Source: Chamaea fasciata
Taxonomy: Eukaryota > Chordata > Aves > Passeriformes > Sylviidae
NCBI GenBank assembly: GCA_029207755.1
Contig: JARCOQ010000070.1
Location: 310,001 to 374,000, forward strand
Reading direction: 5' to 3'
Length of the DNA stretch: 64,000 nucleotides
Part shown: in pieces, positions 46,050 through 57,379 of the stretch
How positions within the stretch are numbered: position 1 is the stretch's first letter
Layout of the letters: every line of letters begins with the position of its first letter
The notes under the pieces: model-generated
The model's input: the letters and a program-made list of their open reading frames with translations, nothing else
What the model was told of the DNA's origin: nothing
The model's database searches: none
Program-made: the position numbers and the translations under genes

Positions 46050-46627
46050 GTGGCCGGGGAGGGGGAGCTCGCCCCAAATATCCCGGGGGGTCCCTGGGTT
46101 TGGGGTTTGTTGGGGGGATGTTTGGAGCTCGCGGGGATCCAAAGCCGAGCAGCAGATGCCCCTCGGGGGGACATCGGGGGCTCCCCGGGAGGTGTTTTTG
46201 GGGTGTCCCGGTGTCGGCAGAGCCGGGGCGGGGGAACACCGGGTTTGGGGAGCCCGGGAGAGCCGCCGCTTCCCTGAGCGGGAGCCCAGAGAGAGGAGAG
46301 CCCCGAACCGCAAAGCGGGGACCCCGAGAGGGGGGGGAACGCGTGGGATTGCCGGGACCCCGTTAGGGGCTGGAGGGGCGGGATGGCCGGGAAGAGGGTT
46401 CGGGAGTCGCGGTGCTGGAAGTGGCTGCTCCTAGTATAAGCCCAGTCACTCCCAGTATCTGTAGGTGGGGAGACAGAAGAGGGGGGAGCTTTTCGGGTTC
46501 CTGGCACTCGCCGCAGCCCGGGGAGGGCGGGCACCGAGCAGACGGGGGATCTCCTTCCCCTTCCCTGTGACACGGAGGCAAATCCCATCCTGTCCTTGTC
46601 CTTCCTCCCCCAGACAAGGAGCCGAGC

Positions 46628-48202
46628 ATGGAGAGCAGGGAGGACAAATCCCCGCGGCAGAAGCTCGTGGCAGAGGCCGTTTTGAGCGGCTCCACGGCGC
46701 AGGAATGCAACGGGGAGGAAAAGGGCCGGAGATCCCTGAGGAGGAGGGGCTGCAAACGCAGCTGGCGAGGATGTGAGGAGGAAAGAGCCAGGCCGGGCCG
46801 GGAAGGCGGCCGGAGATGGAGCCAGAGCTCAGAGCTGGTGGTCCATGAGCAGCTTCGTGATGGGGAGAAGCCCCACAAGTGCTCCGAGTGTGGGAAGAGC
46901 TTCAGCCAGGCCAACAGCCTGATCTGCCACCAAAGGATTCACACAGGTGAACGACCCTACGAGTGTGGGGAATGTGGGAAGAGCTTCAGCCAGAGAATCA
47001 ACCTGATCCAGCACCAGAACATCCACACTGGGGAAAGGCCGTACAAGTGTGGGGAGTGTGGGAAGGGCTTCAGGTACAGAGCCAACCTGAACTTCCACCA
47101 AAGGATCCACACTGGGGAGAAGCCCTACGAGTGTGGGGAATGTGGGATGAGCTTCAGCCAGAGGTCCAGCCTACTCCGCCACCAGATGTTCCACACAGGG
47201 GAACGACCCTACGAGTGTGGGGAATGTGGGAAGAGCTTCACAGAGAGAGCCACCCTGACTGAGCATCAGAACATCCACACTGGGGAAAGGCCGTACACGT
47301 GCGGGGAATGTGGGAAGGGCTTCAGGCAGAGAGCCAACCTGAGGCTACACCAAAAGATCCACACTGGGGAGAGGCCCTATGAGTGTAGGGAATGTGGGAA
47401 GAGTTTCATCCAGAGTTCAAGTCTGATCAGCCACCAAAGCATCCACACCGGAGAGAGACCCTATGAGTGTGGGGAATGTGGGAAGAGCTTCAGTCTGAGG
47501 TCCAGGCTGATCTTTCACTATAGAATCCACACTGGGGAAAGGCCCTACAAGTGTGGGGAATGTGGGATGAGCTTCAGCCGGAGCTCCCACCTGATCCTCC
47601 ACCAAAGGACCCACACCGGGGAACGGCCCTACGAGTGTGGGGAATGTGGGAAGAGCTTCAGCCAGAAAATCAACCTGATCCAGCACCAGAACATCCACAC
47701 TGGGGAAAGGCCGTACAAGTGTGGGGAATGTGGGAAGGGCTTCAGCCACAGAGCCAGCCTGAGCTTGCACCTAAAAATCCACACTGGGGAGAGGCCCTAC
47801 AGGTGTTGCCAGTGTGGGAAGGGGTTTCGGGTCAGCAGCAAGCTCCTTGAACACCAGCAGACACACACAGAGGAGAGGCCCTTCCGCTGCCCCGACTGCG
47901 GGAAGGGCTTCAGGCACAACTCCAACCTCATCATCCACCGGCGCATCCACACTGGGGAGAGGCCCCAAGAGTGTCCCCAGTGTGGGAAGAGCTTCTCACA
48001 GAGCTCAGCCTTGACCCAACACCAACAAAGGCACCATCAGGAAAGCCCTGCCAGTGCCCCCAGTGCAGAAAGAGCTTCGAGCTCGGCTCCAGCTCCAGCC
48101 CCCACTGGAGGAGCCACATTGGGCAGAGCCCCGGTGACCCACATTCCCTGTGTTCCGTGTTGGGAAGTCACCTTGCCGATTATGCTTTTGATTAGACCTT
48201 AA
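46628..48202 (+). CDS. C2H2 zinc-finger protein, 14 fingers (copy 2)
   Basis: A likely DNA-binding nuclear regulator of 524 residues. The exon opens after cctcccccag (46,613), and the Met at 46,628 is in good context (agcATGg). Residues 1-82 are a basic leader with no KRAB or SCAN domain; it contains SELVVHEQL, a motif I know from bird zinc-finger leaders. Fourteen complete C2H2 fingers with TGERP-type linkers run from about residue 83 to 472. Finger 7 ([11 protein letters not shown]) is absent from copy 3. The tail after the last finger is in the wrong frame: another frame reads [12 protein letters not shown], an ancestral further finger. Avian arrays of this type are often thought to bind repeats; the target here is unknown. 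Confidence 0.9.
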   Translation: MESREDKSPRQKLVAEAVLSGSTAQECNGEEKGRRSLRRRGCKRSWRGCEEERARPGREGGRRWSQSSELVVHEQLRDGEKPHKCSECGKSFSQANSLICHQRIHTGERPYECGECGKSFSQRINLIQHQNIHTGERPYKCGECGKGFRYRANLNFHQRIHTGEKPYECGECGMSFSQRSSLLRHQMFHTGERPYECGECGKSFTERATLTEHQNIHTGERPYTCGECGKGFRQRANLRLHQKIHTGERPYECRECGKSFIQSSSLISHQSIHTGERPYECGECGKSFSLRSRLIFHYRIHTGERPYKCGECGMSFSRSSHLILHQRTHTGERPYECGECGKSFSQKINLIQHQNIHTGERPYKCGECGKGFSHRASLSLHLKIHTGERPYRCCQCGKGFRVSSKLLEHQQTHTEERPFRCPDCGKGFRHNSNLIIHRRIHTGERPQECPQCGKSFSQSSALTQHQQRHHQESPASAPSAERASSSAPAPAPTGGATLGRAPVTHIPCVPCWEVTLPIMLLIRP

Positions 48203-48589
48203 TTATTTTCTCTTCTCCCTCTCTTTGTACTGCAAAAGCCAAGAGAGATTGTAGCCCTGCTTTCGTGCCTGAGATCTTTTGGTTTTATGAAATTCTTTTC
48301 TCAGGGAATTTTCTGTAAACAAGAGGAGTGTTTCTCTAAAAACTGTAGCATTGTTTTTCATTCCTTTTCCTAGGAGGGACTTCTTGATGTCCCTCTGCTC
48401 TGACCAATGTGATTGACGAGGTTTGTCTTTTTGTCACCGATCAGATTGGTCTGTGTAAAATACTAAGGGAGACACATTCCGAAAAACTAAAGGAGTCATT
48501 TTCAGCCTTCTGAAGCTCCGAGTCTCCTAGCTCGGTCCCGCCCGGCGGCGCGGCCAAAACTCCCCGGAGCGAGCGCGGCGGTCCCGTAG
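48203..48589. other. 3' untranslated and downstream sequence of copy 2
   Basis: Conserved in all three long copies (for example 'ccaagagagattgtagccct' and 'ctctgaccaatgtgattgac'). No AATAAA is seen. It leads into the next hexamer array and is part of the duplicated unit. Confidence 0.6.
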
Positions 48590-48985
48590 CGATCCCGGAG
48601 CGATTCCGGGTCCGATCCCCCTCCCGGTTTCGGGCTCGGTCTCAGTCTCGGTTTCGGATCAGCGCCAGTCTCGGAGCTGGTTCCGGTGCCGGTCTCGGTC
48701 TGTCCCGGAGCGCTGCCGGTCTCGGTTCTGGCCGCGGTCCTGGAGCCTTCCCGGGGCCGGTTCCGGAGCGCTCCCGGCGCCGGTCGCATTGTCGGTCGTG
48801 GTCTCAGTCTTGGTCCCGGTACCAGTTCTGGTGCCGGTTTTGGTCTCGGTCTCGGTGTCGATCCCAGTGCCGGTGCCTGTGCGGGGCCGGTCTCAGTTGC
48901 GGTGACCGTCTCAGCCTTGGTGTTGCTGCAGGTTCCGGTGCTGATCTTGTCTCGGTCCCGGTCCCGGTCCCGTTCCCGGAGATTT
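48590..48985. repeat. 'cggtct' hexamer array, copy 2
   Basis: Same six-base pattern as at 44.9 kb, directly upstream of the copy-3 promoter and separated from it by a single gattttaggcc-like stretch. Confidence 0.85.
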
Positions 48986-49069
48986 TTGGCCCATTTGGAT
49001 GATGTGAAGCTAAACCTGGTGGATTTACGGTGGATTTTCGGCACAACTGGCGATTTTAAGCGAACCCGG

Positions 49070-49302
49070 GCGGTTTTAGGATCGCGCGTCCCCTTGGCCC
49101 CGCCCCTTTCCCCTCCCAGTTCCCGCCCTTTCCTTGGCCCCGCCCTCCCAGGCCGGGCCCGGGCCCGGGGGAGGAGGAGGAGGGAGGGAGGAAGAGGCGC
49201 AGCGGCAGCAGGAGCGGGAGGAGAAGACGAGCGGAGGGAGCGGCGGCTCCAGCGCTCCCTGAACTGGCGGCACCGCCGGGATCATCGCCCCCCATCCCGC
49301 AG
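49070..49302 (+). promoter_or_regulatory. promoter and first exon of zinc-finger gene copy 3
   Basis: Near-identical to the copy-2 module, ending at the same cccgcag|gtggcc donor. The intron that follows is interrupted by an LTR. Confidence 0.7.
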
Positions 49303-49520
49303 GTGGCCGGGGAGGGGGAGCTCGCCCCAAATATCCCGGGGGGTCCCTGGGTTTGGGGTTTGTTGGGGGGATGTTTGAAGCTCGCGGGGATCCAAAGCCG
49401 AGCAGCAGATGCCCCTCGGGGGGACATCGGGGGCTCCCCGGGAGGTGTTTTTGGGGTGTCCCGGTGCCGGCAGTGGCTGCTCCCAGTATGAGCCTGGTCA
49501 GTCCCAGTATGAGCCCAGTC

Positions 49521-50086
49521 TGTGAAAAACAAGGTTCACTTTCTATGTAAATTTTCAGAAATAGGTTTAATAGTAAATGAGTCAGTTAGGAGATAAAAAA
49601 AAAAAGCTAAGTACGTTTGGCCGGTTGACTTGGCATTTAGCCAAGTCCACACTCTGCTGTATCAGAGTCATTCTTTAAATGCCATTGCCATTGTATCAAC
49701 CTGTTGAATGTTCATATTTTTCCATAAACTAGTTTCCATATTCCGGGAACTGTTTTGCATGGTCCCTCCTTGGGTCCGCTGTTTTAGGGCATGCGTGTTT
49801 CTTGGCTGTGTCTTCCTTATCACCTCCAGGTTGAGCCTTGGTCCATACTTTCTTCAGATGGTAGATGCTGATAGTTGGTATCTCAATAGCAGAGTCTCCT
49901 TTACATGTTCACTAGATGTTATCCTGACCAAACAGACAGTTTAAGCATACTATATCATCTAGTACCTCTATGCCTAATTTTCTTTACTAATAGCAGAACT
50001 AAAAAAACTTATATCATTACACAATATTCTTAACCATATAGAACACATCTTGCAAAAAGCCAAGTTTATAATATGCATTTATAACA
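49521..50086. mobile_element. LTR-like insertion in the intron of copy 3
   Basis: A 566-bp AT-rich block, tgtgaaaaacaaggttcact to gcatttataaca, with TG...CA ends. It is absent from the matching place in copy 2 and present at the same place and length in copy 4. It is flanked by repeats of cagtcccagtatgagcc. No clear target-site duplication was seen, so the exact ends are tentative. Confidence 0.65.
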
Positions 50087-50313
50087 CTGGTCAGTCCCAG
50101 TATGAGCCCAGTCAGTCCCAGTATAAGCCCGGTCAGTCCCAGTATCCGTAGGTGGGAGACAGAAGAGGGGGGAGCTTTTCGGGTTCCTGGGACTCGCCGC
50201 AGCCCGGGGAGGGCGGGCACCGAGCAGACGGGGGATCTCCTTCCCCTTCCCTGTGACACGGAGGCAAATCCCATCCTGTCCTTGTCCTTCCTCCCCCAGA
50301 CAAGGAGCCGAGC

Positions 50314-51804
50314 ATGGAGAGCAGGGAGGACAAATCCCCGCGGCAGAAGCTCGTGGCAGAGGCCGTTTTGAGCGGCTCCATGGCGCAGGAATGCAACGGG
50401 GTGGAAAAGGGCCGGAGATCCCTGAGGAGGAGGGGCTGCAAACGCAGCTGGCGAGGATGTGAGGAGGAAAGAGCCAGGCCGGGCCGGGAAGGCGGCCGGA
50501 GATGGAGCCAGAGCTCAGAGCTGGTGGTCCACGAGCAGCTTCGTGATGGGGAGAAGCCCCACAAGTGCTCCGAGTGTGGGAAGAGCTTCAGCCAGGCCAA
50601 CCGCCTGATCTGCCACCAAAGGATTCACACAGGTGAACGACCCTACGAGTGTGGGGAATGTGGGAAGAGCTTCAGCCAGAGAATCAACCTGATCCAGCAC
50701 CAGAACATCCACACTGGGGAAAGGCCGTACAAGTGTGGGGAATGTGGGAAGGGCTTCAGGTACAGAGCCAACCTGAACTTCCACCAAAGGATCCACACTG
50801 GGGAGAAGCCCTACGAGTGTGGGGAATGTGGGATGAGCTTCAGCCAGAGGTCCAGCCTACTCCGCCACCAGATGTTCCACACAGGGGAACGACCCTACGA
50901 GTGTGGGGAATGTGGGAAGAGCTTCACAGAGAGAGCCACCCTGACTGAGCATCAGAACATCCACACTGGGGAAAGGCCGTACACGTGCGGGGAATGTGGG
51001 AAGGGCTTCAGGCAGAGAGCCAACCTGAGGCTACACCAAAAGATCCACACTGGGGAGAGACCCTATGAGTGTGGGGAATGTGGGAAGAGCTTCAGTCTGA
51101 GGTCCAGGCTGATCTTTCACTATAGAATCCACACTGGGGAAAGGCCCTACAAGTGTGGGGAATGTGGGATGAGCTTCAGCCGGAGCTCCCACCTGATCCT
51201 CCACCAAAGGACCCACACCGGGGAACGGCCCTACGAGTGTGGGGAATGTGGGAAGAGCTTCAGCCAGAAAATCAACCTGATCCAGCACCAGAACATCCAC
51301 ACTGGGGAAAGGCCGTACAAGTGTGGGGAATGTGGGAAGGGCTTCAGCCACAGAGCCAGCCTGAGCTTGCACCTAAAAATCCACACTGGGGAGAGGCCCT
51401 ACAAGTGTTGCCAGTGTGGGAAGGGGTTTCGGGTCAGCAGCAAGCTCCTTGAACACCAGCAGACACACACAGAGGAGAGGCCCTTCCGCTGCCCCGACTG
51501 CGGGAAGGGCTTCAGGCACAACTCCAACCTCATCATCCACCGGCGCATCCACACCGGGGAGAGGCCCCAAGAGTGTCCCCAGTGTGGGAAGAGCTTCTCA
51601 CAGAGCTCAGCCTTGACCCAACACCAACAAAGGCACCATCAGGAAAGCCCTGCCAGTGCCCCCAGTGCAGAAAGAGCTTCGAGCTCGGCTCCAGCTCCAG
51701 CCCCCACTGGAGGAGCCACACTGGGCAGAGCCCCGGTGACCCACATTCCCTGTGTTCCGTGTTGGGAAGTCACCTTGCCGATTATCCTTTTGATTAGACC
51801 TTAA
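50314..51804 (+). CDS. C2H2 zinc-finger protein, 13 fingers (copy 3)
   Basis: 496 residues, same start context and leader as copy 2, with a few substitutions (for example TAQE to MAQE in the leader, NSL to NRL in finger 1). The finger array is that of copy 2 without its seventh finger: exactly 28 residues (84 bp) are missing and the reading frame is kept. All 13 fingers have complete Cys2His2 sets. The tail carries the same frameshifted last finger. The gene sits in a unit of about 3.6 kb repeated in tandem with copies 2 and 4, under an almost identical promoter. Likely DNA-binding; target unknown. Confidence 0.9.
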   Translation: MESREDKSPRQKLVAEAVLSGSMAQECNGVEKGRRSLRRRGCKRSWRGCEEERARPGREGGRRWSQSSELVVHEQLRDGEKPHKCSECGKSFSQANRLICHQRIHTGERPYECGECGKSFSQRINLIQHQNIHTGERPYKCGECGKGFRYRANLNFHQRIHTGEKPYECGECGMSFSQRSSLLRHQMFHTGERPYECGECGKSFTERATLTEHQNIHTGERPYTCGECGKGFRQRANLRLHQKIHTGERPYECGECGKSFSLRSRLIFHYRIHTGERPYKCGECGMSFSRSSHLILHQRTHTGERPYECGECGKSFSQKINLIQHQNIHTGERPYKCGECGKGFSHRASLSLHLKIHTGERPYKCCQCGKGFRVSSKLLEHQQTHTEERPFRCPDCGKGFRHNSNLIIHRRIHTGERPQECPQCGKSFSQSSALTQHQQRHHQESPASAPSAERASSSAPAPAPTGGATLGRAPVTHIPCVPCWEVTLPIILLIRP

Positions 51805-52179
51805 TTATTTTCTCTTCTCCCTCTCTTTGTACTGCAAAAGCCAAGAGAGATTGTAGCCCTGCTTTCGTGCCTGAGATCTTTTGGTTTTGTGAAATTCTTT
51901 TCTCAGGGAATTTTCTGTAAACAAGAGGAGTGTTTTTCTAAGAACTGTAGCATTGTTTTTCATTCCTTTTCCTAGGAGGGACTTCTTGATGTCCCTCTGG
52001 TCTGACCAATGTGATTGACGAGGTTTGTCTTTTTGTCACCAATCAGATTGGTCTGTGTAAAATACTAAAGGAGACACATTCCGAAAAACTAAAGGAGTCA
52101 TTTTCAGCCTTGGGAAGCTCCGAGTCTCCCAGCTCGGTCCCGCCCGGAGGCGCGGCCAAAACTCCCCGGAGCGAGCGCG

Positions 52180-52560
52180 GCGGTCCCGGAGCGATCCCGG
52201 AGCGATTCCGGGTCCGATCCCCGTCCCGGTTTCGGGCTCGGTCTCGGATCAGCGCCAGTCTCGGAGCTGGTTCAGGTGCCGGTCTCGGTCTGTCCCGGAG
52301 CGCTGCCGGTCTCGGTTCTGGCCGCGGTCCTGGAGCCTTCCCGGGGCCGGTTCCGGAGCGCTCCCGGCGCCGGTCGCATTGTCGGTCGTGGTCTCAGTCT
52401 TGGTTCCGGTACCAGTTCTGGTGCCGGTTTCGGTGTCGGTCCCAGTGCCGGTGCCTGTGCGGGGCCGGTCTCAGTTGCGGTGACGGTCTCAGCCTTGGTG
52501 TTGCTCCGGGTTCCGGTGCTGATCTTGTCTCGGTCCCGGTCCCGGTCCCGTTCCCGGAGA
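52180..52560. repeat. 'cggtct' hexamer array, copy 3
   Basis: Close copy of the array at 48.6 kb, with one or more repeat units lost. Confidence 0.85.
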
Positions 52561-52655
52561 TTTTTGGCCCATTTGGATGATTTGAAGCTAAACCTGGTGG
52601 ATTTACGGTGGATCTTCGGCACAACTGGCGATTTTAAGCGAACCCGGGCGGTTTT

Positions 52656-52880
52656 AGGACCGCGCGTCCCCTTGGCCCCGCCCCTTTCCCCTCCCAGTTC
52701 CCGCCCTTTCCTTGGCCCCGCCCTCCCAGGCCGGGCCCGGGCCCGGGGGAGGAGGAGGAGGGAGGGAGGAAGAGGCGCAGCGGCAGCAGGAGCGGGAGGA
52801 GAAGACGAGCGGAGGGAGCGGCGGCTCCAGCGCTCCCTGAACTGGCGGCACCGCCGGGATCATCGCCCCCCATCCCGCAG
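52656..52880 (+). promoter_or_regulatory. promoter and first exon of zinc-finger gene copy 4
   Basis: Near-identical to the copy-3 module, ending at cccgcag|gtggcc. Confidence 0.7.
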
Positions 52881-53098
52881 GTGGCCGGGGAGGGGGAGCT
52901 CGCCCCAAATATCCCGGGGGGTCCCTGGGTTTGGGGTTTGTTGGGGGGATGTTTGGAGCTCGCGGGGATCCAAAGCCGAGCAGCAGATGCCCCTCGGGGG
53001 GACATCGGGGGCTCCCCGGGAGGTGTTTTTGGGGTGTCCCGGTGCCGGCAGTGGCTGCTCCCAGTATGAGCCCGGTCAGTCCCAGTATGAGCCCAGTC

Positions 53099-53664
53099 TG
53101 TGAAAAACAAGGTTCACTTTCTATGTAAATTTTCAGAAATAGGTTTAATAGAAAATGAGTCAGTTAGGAGATAAAAAAAAAAAGCTAAGTACGTTTGGCC
53201 GGTTGACTTGGCATTTAGCCAAGTCCACACTCTGCTGTATCAGAGTCATTCTTTAAATGCCATTGCCATTGTATCAACCTGTTGAATGTTCATATTTTTC
53301 CATAAACTAGTTTCCATATTCCGGGAACTGTTTTGCATGGTCCCTCCTTGGGTCCGCTGTTTTAGGGCATGCGTGTTTCTTGGCTGTGTCTTCCTTATCA
53401 CCTCCAGGTTGAGCCTTGGTCCGTACTTTCTTCAGATGGTAGATGCTGATAGTTGGTATCTCAATAGCAGAGTCTCCTTTACATGTTCACTAGATGTTAT
53501 CCCGACCAAACAGACAGTTTAAGCATACTATATCATCTAGTACCTCTATGCCTAATTTTCTTTACAAATAGCAGAACTAAAAAAACTTATATCATTACAC
53601 AATATTCTTAACCATATAGAACACATCTTGCAAAAAGCCAAGTTTATAATATGCATTTATAACA
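53099..53664. mobile_element. LTR-like insertion in the intron of copy 4
   Basis: The same 566-bp element at the same site as in copy 3, with few differences. It was therefore inserted before this unit was duplicated, or copied by conversion. Confidence 0.65.
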
Positions 53665-53871
53665 CTGGTCAGTCCCAGTATGAGCCCGGTCACTCCCAGT
53701 ATCCGTAGGTGGGGAGACAGAAGAGGGGGGAGCTTTTTGGGTTCCTGGGACTCGCCGCAGCCCGGGGAGGGCGGGCACCGAGCAGACGGGAGATCTCCTT
53801 CCCCTTCCCTGTGACACGGAGGCAAATCCCATCCTGTCCTTGTCCTTCCTCCCCCAGACAAGGAGCCGAGC

Positions 53872-55509
53872 ATGGAGAGCAGGGAGGACAAATCCCTGCG
53901 GCAGAAGCTCGTGGCAGAGGCCGTTTTGAGCGGCTCCACGGCGCAGGAATGCAACGGGGAGGAAAAGGGCCGGAGATCCCTGAGGAGGAGGGGCTGCAAA
54001 CGCAGCTGGCGAGGATGTGAGGAGGAAAGAGCCAGGCCGGGCCGGGAAGGCGGCCGGAGATGGAGCCAGAGCTCAGAGCTGGTGGTCCACGAGCAGCTTC
54101 GTGATCGGGAGAAGCCCCACAAGTGCTCCGAGTGTGGGAAGAGCTTCCGCTGGCAGAGCGACCTGCTCCGCCACCAGAGGACCCACACTGGGGAGAGACC
54201 CTACGAGTGTGGGGAGTGTGGGAAGAGCTTCAGCCGACGGTGCCACCTGATCTGCCACCAGAGGATCCACACCGGAGAAAAGCCGTATGAGTGTGGGGAA
54301 TGTGGGAAGAGCTTCAGCCATAAATCCCACCTGATCCGTCACCAGATGACCCACAGTGGGGAGAGGCCCTACGAGTGTGATCAATGCAGGAAGAGGTTTC
54401 AGACCAGCACTTATCTCCTCGTGCACCAGAGCACGCACACGGAGGAGAGGCCCTTCCATTGCCCTGACTGCAGGAAGGGCTTCAAGCGGAGCTCACACCT
54501 CATCCAGCACCAGAAGATCCACACCAGGGAACGACTCGATGAGAGCGAGGAATGTGCGAAGAGCTTCAGCGTGAGGTCCAACCGGATCCATCACCAGAGG
54601 ACCCACCCCGGGGAACGACCCTATGAGTGTGGGGAGTGCGGGAAGACCTTTAGCTGGCGGTGCCGTCTGATCAGCCACCAGAGGATCCACACAGGAGAAC
54701 GGCCCTACGAATGTGGGGAATGTGGGAAGAGCTTCAGCCAGAGAATCCACCTGATCCACCACCAGAACATCCACACTGGGGAAAGGCCGTACAAGTGTGG
54801 GGAGTGTGGGAAGGGCTTCAGGCAGAGCGGCAGCCTGAGGTTCCACCAGAGGATCCACACTGGGGAGAGGCCCTACAAGTGTTGCCAGTGCGGGAAGGGG
54901 TTTGTGACCAGCACCCTGCTGCTTGAACATCAGCAGACACATGCAGAGGAGAGGCCCTTCCACTGCCCCGACTGCAGGAAGGGCTTCAAGCGGAGCTCAC
55001 ACCTCATCCAGCACCAGAAGATCCACACCAGGGAACGACTCAATGAGAGTGAGAAATGTGGGAAGAGCTTCAGCATGGGGTCCAACCGGATCCATCACCA
55101 GATGACCCACGCTGGGGAACGAACCTTTGAGTGTGGGGAATGTGGGAAGAGCTTTAGCTGGCGGTGCCGCCTGATCAGCCACCAGAGGATCCACACAGGA
55201 GAACGGCCCTACGAATGTGGGGAATGTGGGAAGAGCTTTAGGCACACACCCAACCTGATTATCCACCAGAGGATCCACACTGGGGAGAGGCCTTACAAGT
55301 GTTGCCAGTGTGGGAAGGGGTTTCGGGTCAGCAGCAAGCTCCTTGAACACCAGCAGACACACACAGAGGAGAGGCCCTTCCGCTGCCCCCACTGCAGGAA
55401 GGGCTTCAGGCACAACCCCAACCTCATCATCCACCGGCGCATCCACACGAGGGAGGGCCCCAAGAGTGTCCCCAGTGTGGGAAGAGCTTCTCACAGAGCT
55501 CAGCCTTGA
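53872..55509 (+). CDS. C2H2 zinc-finger protein, 16 fingers of which two are degenerate (copy 4)
   Basis: 545 residues with the same leader as copies 2 and 3 but a different array. Sixteen finger units can be counted. Units 6 ([10 protein letters not shown]) and 12 ([10 protein letters not shown]) lack the first cysteine and should not bind zinc normally. Units 4-7 and 10-13 correspond pairwise ([34 protein letters not shown]), showing an internal duplication with a six-finger period. Near the 3' end the same one-base loss as in copy 1 gives [14 protein letters not shown] and an early stop, so the final finger is lost. Promoter, leader and LTR match copy 3. Probably still a DNA-binding protein; target unknown. 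Confidence 0.85.
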   Translation: MESREDKSLRQKLVAEAVLSGSTAQECNGEEKGRRSLRRRGCKRSWRGCEEERARPGREGGRRWSQSSELVVHEQLRDREKPHKCSECGKSFRWQSDLLRHQRTHTGERPYECGECGKSFSRRCHLICHQRIHTGEKPYECGECGKSFSHKSHLIRHQMTHSGERPYECDQCRKRFQTSTYLLVHQSTHTEERPFHCPDCRKGFKRSSHLIQHQKIHTRERLDESEECAKSFSVRSNRIHHQRTHPGERPYECGECGKTFSWRCRLISHQRIHTGERPYECGECGKSFSQRIHLIHHQNIHTGERPYKCGECGKGFRQSGSLRFHQRIHTGERPYKCCQCGKGFVTSTLLLEHQQTHAEERPFHCPDCRKGFKRSSHLIQHQKIHTRERLNESEKCGKSFSMGSNRIHHQMTHAGERTFECGECGKSFSWRCRLISHQRIHTGERPYECGECGKSFRHTPNLIIHQRIHTGERPYKCCQCGKGFRVSSKLLEHQQTHTEERPFRCPHCRKGFRHNPNLIIHRRIHTREGPKSVPSVGRASHRAQP

Positions 55510-56039
55510 CCCAACACCAACAAAGGCACCATCAGAAAAGCCCTGCCAGTGCCCCCAGTGCAGAAAGAGCTTCGAGCTCGGCTCCAGCTCCAGCCCCCAC
55601 TGGAGGAGCCACACTGGGCAGAGCCCCGGTGACCCACATTCCCTGTGTTCCGTGTTGGGAAGTCACCTTGCCGATTATCCTTTTGATTAGACCTTAATTA
55701 TTTTCTCTTCTCCCTCTCTTTGTACTGCAAAAGCCAAGAGAGATTGTAGCCCTGCTTTCGTGCCTGAGATCTTTTGGTTTTGTGAAATTCTTTTCTCAGG
55801 GAATTTTCTGTAAACAAGAGGAGTGTTTTTCTAAGAACTGTAGCATTGTTTTTCATTCCTTTTCCTAGGAGGGACTTCTTCTTGATGTCCCTCTGCTCTG
55901 ACCAATGTGATTGACGAGGTTTGTCTTTTTGTCACCAATCAGATTGGTCTGTGTAAAATACTAAGGGAGACACATTCGAAAAACTAAAGGAGTCATTTTC
56001 AGCCTTCTGAAGATCAGAATCTGTGTTGTTGTGGTGTAA
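55510..56039. other. 3' sequence of copy 4
   Basis: Out-of-frame last finger, then the same downstream sequence as after copies 2 and 3, diverging near 56,010. Confidence 0.6.
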
Positions 56040-56205
56040 AACAGCATCGATTTTAGAGACTGGCACTGTGCAGACTGGGATTGTGCAGACTGGGATCACA
56101 TGGACTGGGATTTCACAGGCTGGACCATCTGGATCAGAACCATGGAGGCTGGGATCATACGAACTGGGATCACATGGACTGGGATGGCTGCATCGGAACG
56201 ATGCG
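56040..56205. repeat. 'gactgggatcacatg' minisatellite
   Basis: Units of about 15 bp such as gactgggattgtgca and gactgggatcacatg. A related block with the same flank, 'ggctggaccatctggatcag', recurs at about 57,130-57,260. Confidence 0.8.
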
Positions 56206-56299
56206 AAGCGAGGCGGTCCCGCCCGGCCCCGGGGAACCGCCCAGTCCCTCCCAGTCCCTCCCAGTCCCGCTCGGGGACGCGGCCAAAACTCCCCGGAGC

Positions 56300-56685
56300 G
56301 AGCGCGGCGGTCCCGTAGCGATCCCGGAGCGATTCCGGGTCCGATCCCCGTCCCGGTTTCGGGCTCGGTCTCAGTCTCGGTTTCGGATCAGCGCCAGTCT
56401 CGGAGCTGGTTCCGGTGCCGGTCTCGGTCTGTCCCGGAGCGCTGCCGGTCTCGGTTCTGGCCGCGGTCCTGGAGCCTTCCCGGGGCCGGTTCCGGAGCGC
56501 TCCCGGCGCCGGTCGCATTGTCGGTCGTGGTCTCAGTCTTGGTTCCGGTACCAGTTCTGGTGCCGGTTTCGGTGTCGGTCCCAGTGCCGGTGCCTGTGCG
56601 GGGCCGGTCTCAGTTGCGGTGACGATCTCAGCCTTGGTGTTGCTGCGGGTTCCGGTGCTGATCTTGTCCCGTTCCCGGAGATTTT
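56300..56685. repeat. 'cggtct' hexamer array, copy 4
   Basis: Same as the arrays upstream of copies 3 and 4. Confidence 0.85.
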
Positions 56686-56776
56686 TGGCCCATTTGGATG
56701 ATTTGAAGCTAAACCTGGTGGATTTACGGTGGATCTTCGGCACAACTGGCGATTTTAAGCGAACCCGGGCGGTTTT

Positions 56777-57000
56777 AGGACCGCGCGTCCCCTTGGCCCC
56801 GCCCCTTTCCCCTCCCAGTTCCCGCCCTTTCCTTGGCCCCGCCCTCCCAGGCCGGGCCCGGGCCCGGGGGAGGAGGAGGAGGGAGGGAGGAAGAGGCGCA
56901 GCGGCAGCAGGAGCGGGAGGAGAAGACGAGCGGAGGGAGCGGCGGCTCCAGCGCTCCCTGAACTGGCGGCACCGCCGGGATCATCGCCCCCATCCCGCAG
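56777..57000 (+). promoter_or_regulatory. orphan zinc-finger promoter and first exon
   Basis: Near-identical to the other modules up to the first-exon donor at 57,000 (cccgcag|gtgccc; one C shorter before it and one base changed after it). The intron homology stops within about 50 bp. No finger exon lies between here and the inverted-repeat arm at 58,790. It may drive a non-coding transcript or be inactive. Confidence 0.65.
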
Positions 57001-57129
57001 GTGCCCGGGGAGGGGGAGCTCGCCCCAAATATCCCGGGGGCGGTTCCTGAGTTTGGGGATATTTTTGTGGGCGGATGTTGGGATCGGGATTGTGTGGGGC
57101 TGGGTGGGTGGGATGTGGTTTGAGAGTAA

Positions 57130-57260
57130 ATCAAACTTGGAGAGTTCTTGGTCACATGGACTGGGATTTTACAGACTGGGATCACATGGACTGGGATTTC
57201 ACAGGCTGGACCATCTGGATCAGAACCATAGAGACTGGGATCATCTGGACCGGGGTGGCC
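57130..57260. repeat. 'gactgggatcacatg' minisatellite, second block
   Basis: Contains the same units and flank as the block at 56.1 kb, so a piece including this minisatellite and the following hexamer array was duplicated. Confidence 0.75.
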
Positions 57261-57379
57261 GCCTCGGAACGATGCGAACCGAGGCGGTCCCGCCCGGCCC
57301 AGGGCAACCTCCCCGTCCCTCCCAGTCCCGCCCGGGGGCGCGGCCAAAACTCCCCGGAGCGAACGCGGCGGTCCCGGAG

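Noticed and set aside
46628..46870. A KRAB or SCAN domain in the zinc-finger leader
   Set aside because: The 82-residue leader is basic and lacks the conserved residues of either domain.
46870..48030. CRISPR-like regular repeats of 84 bp
   Set aside because: They are the coding repeats of C2H2 fingers, in frame and without unrelated spacers.
48686..49378. Long Arg/Ser/Val/Pro frames over the hexamer arrays (also near 52.3, 56.4 and 57.5 kb)
   Set aside because: The six-base repeat keeps all frames open; the peptides are pure repeat translations.
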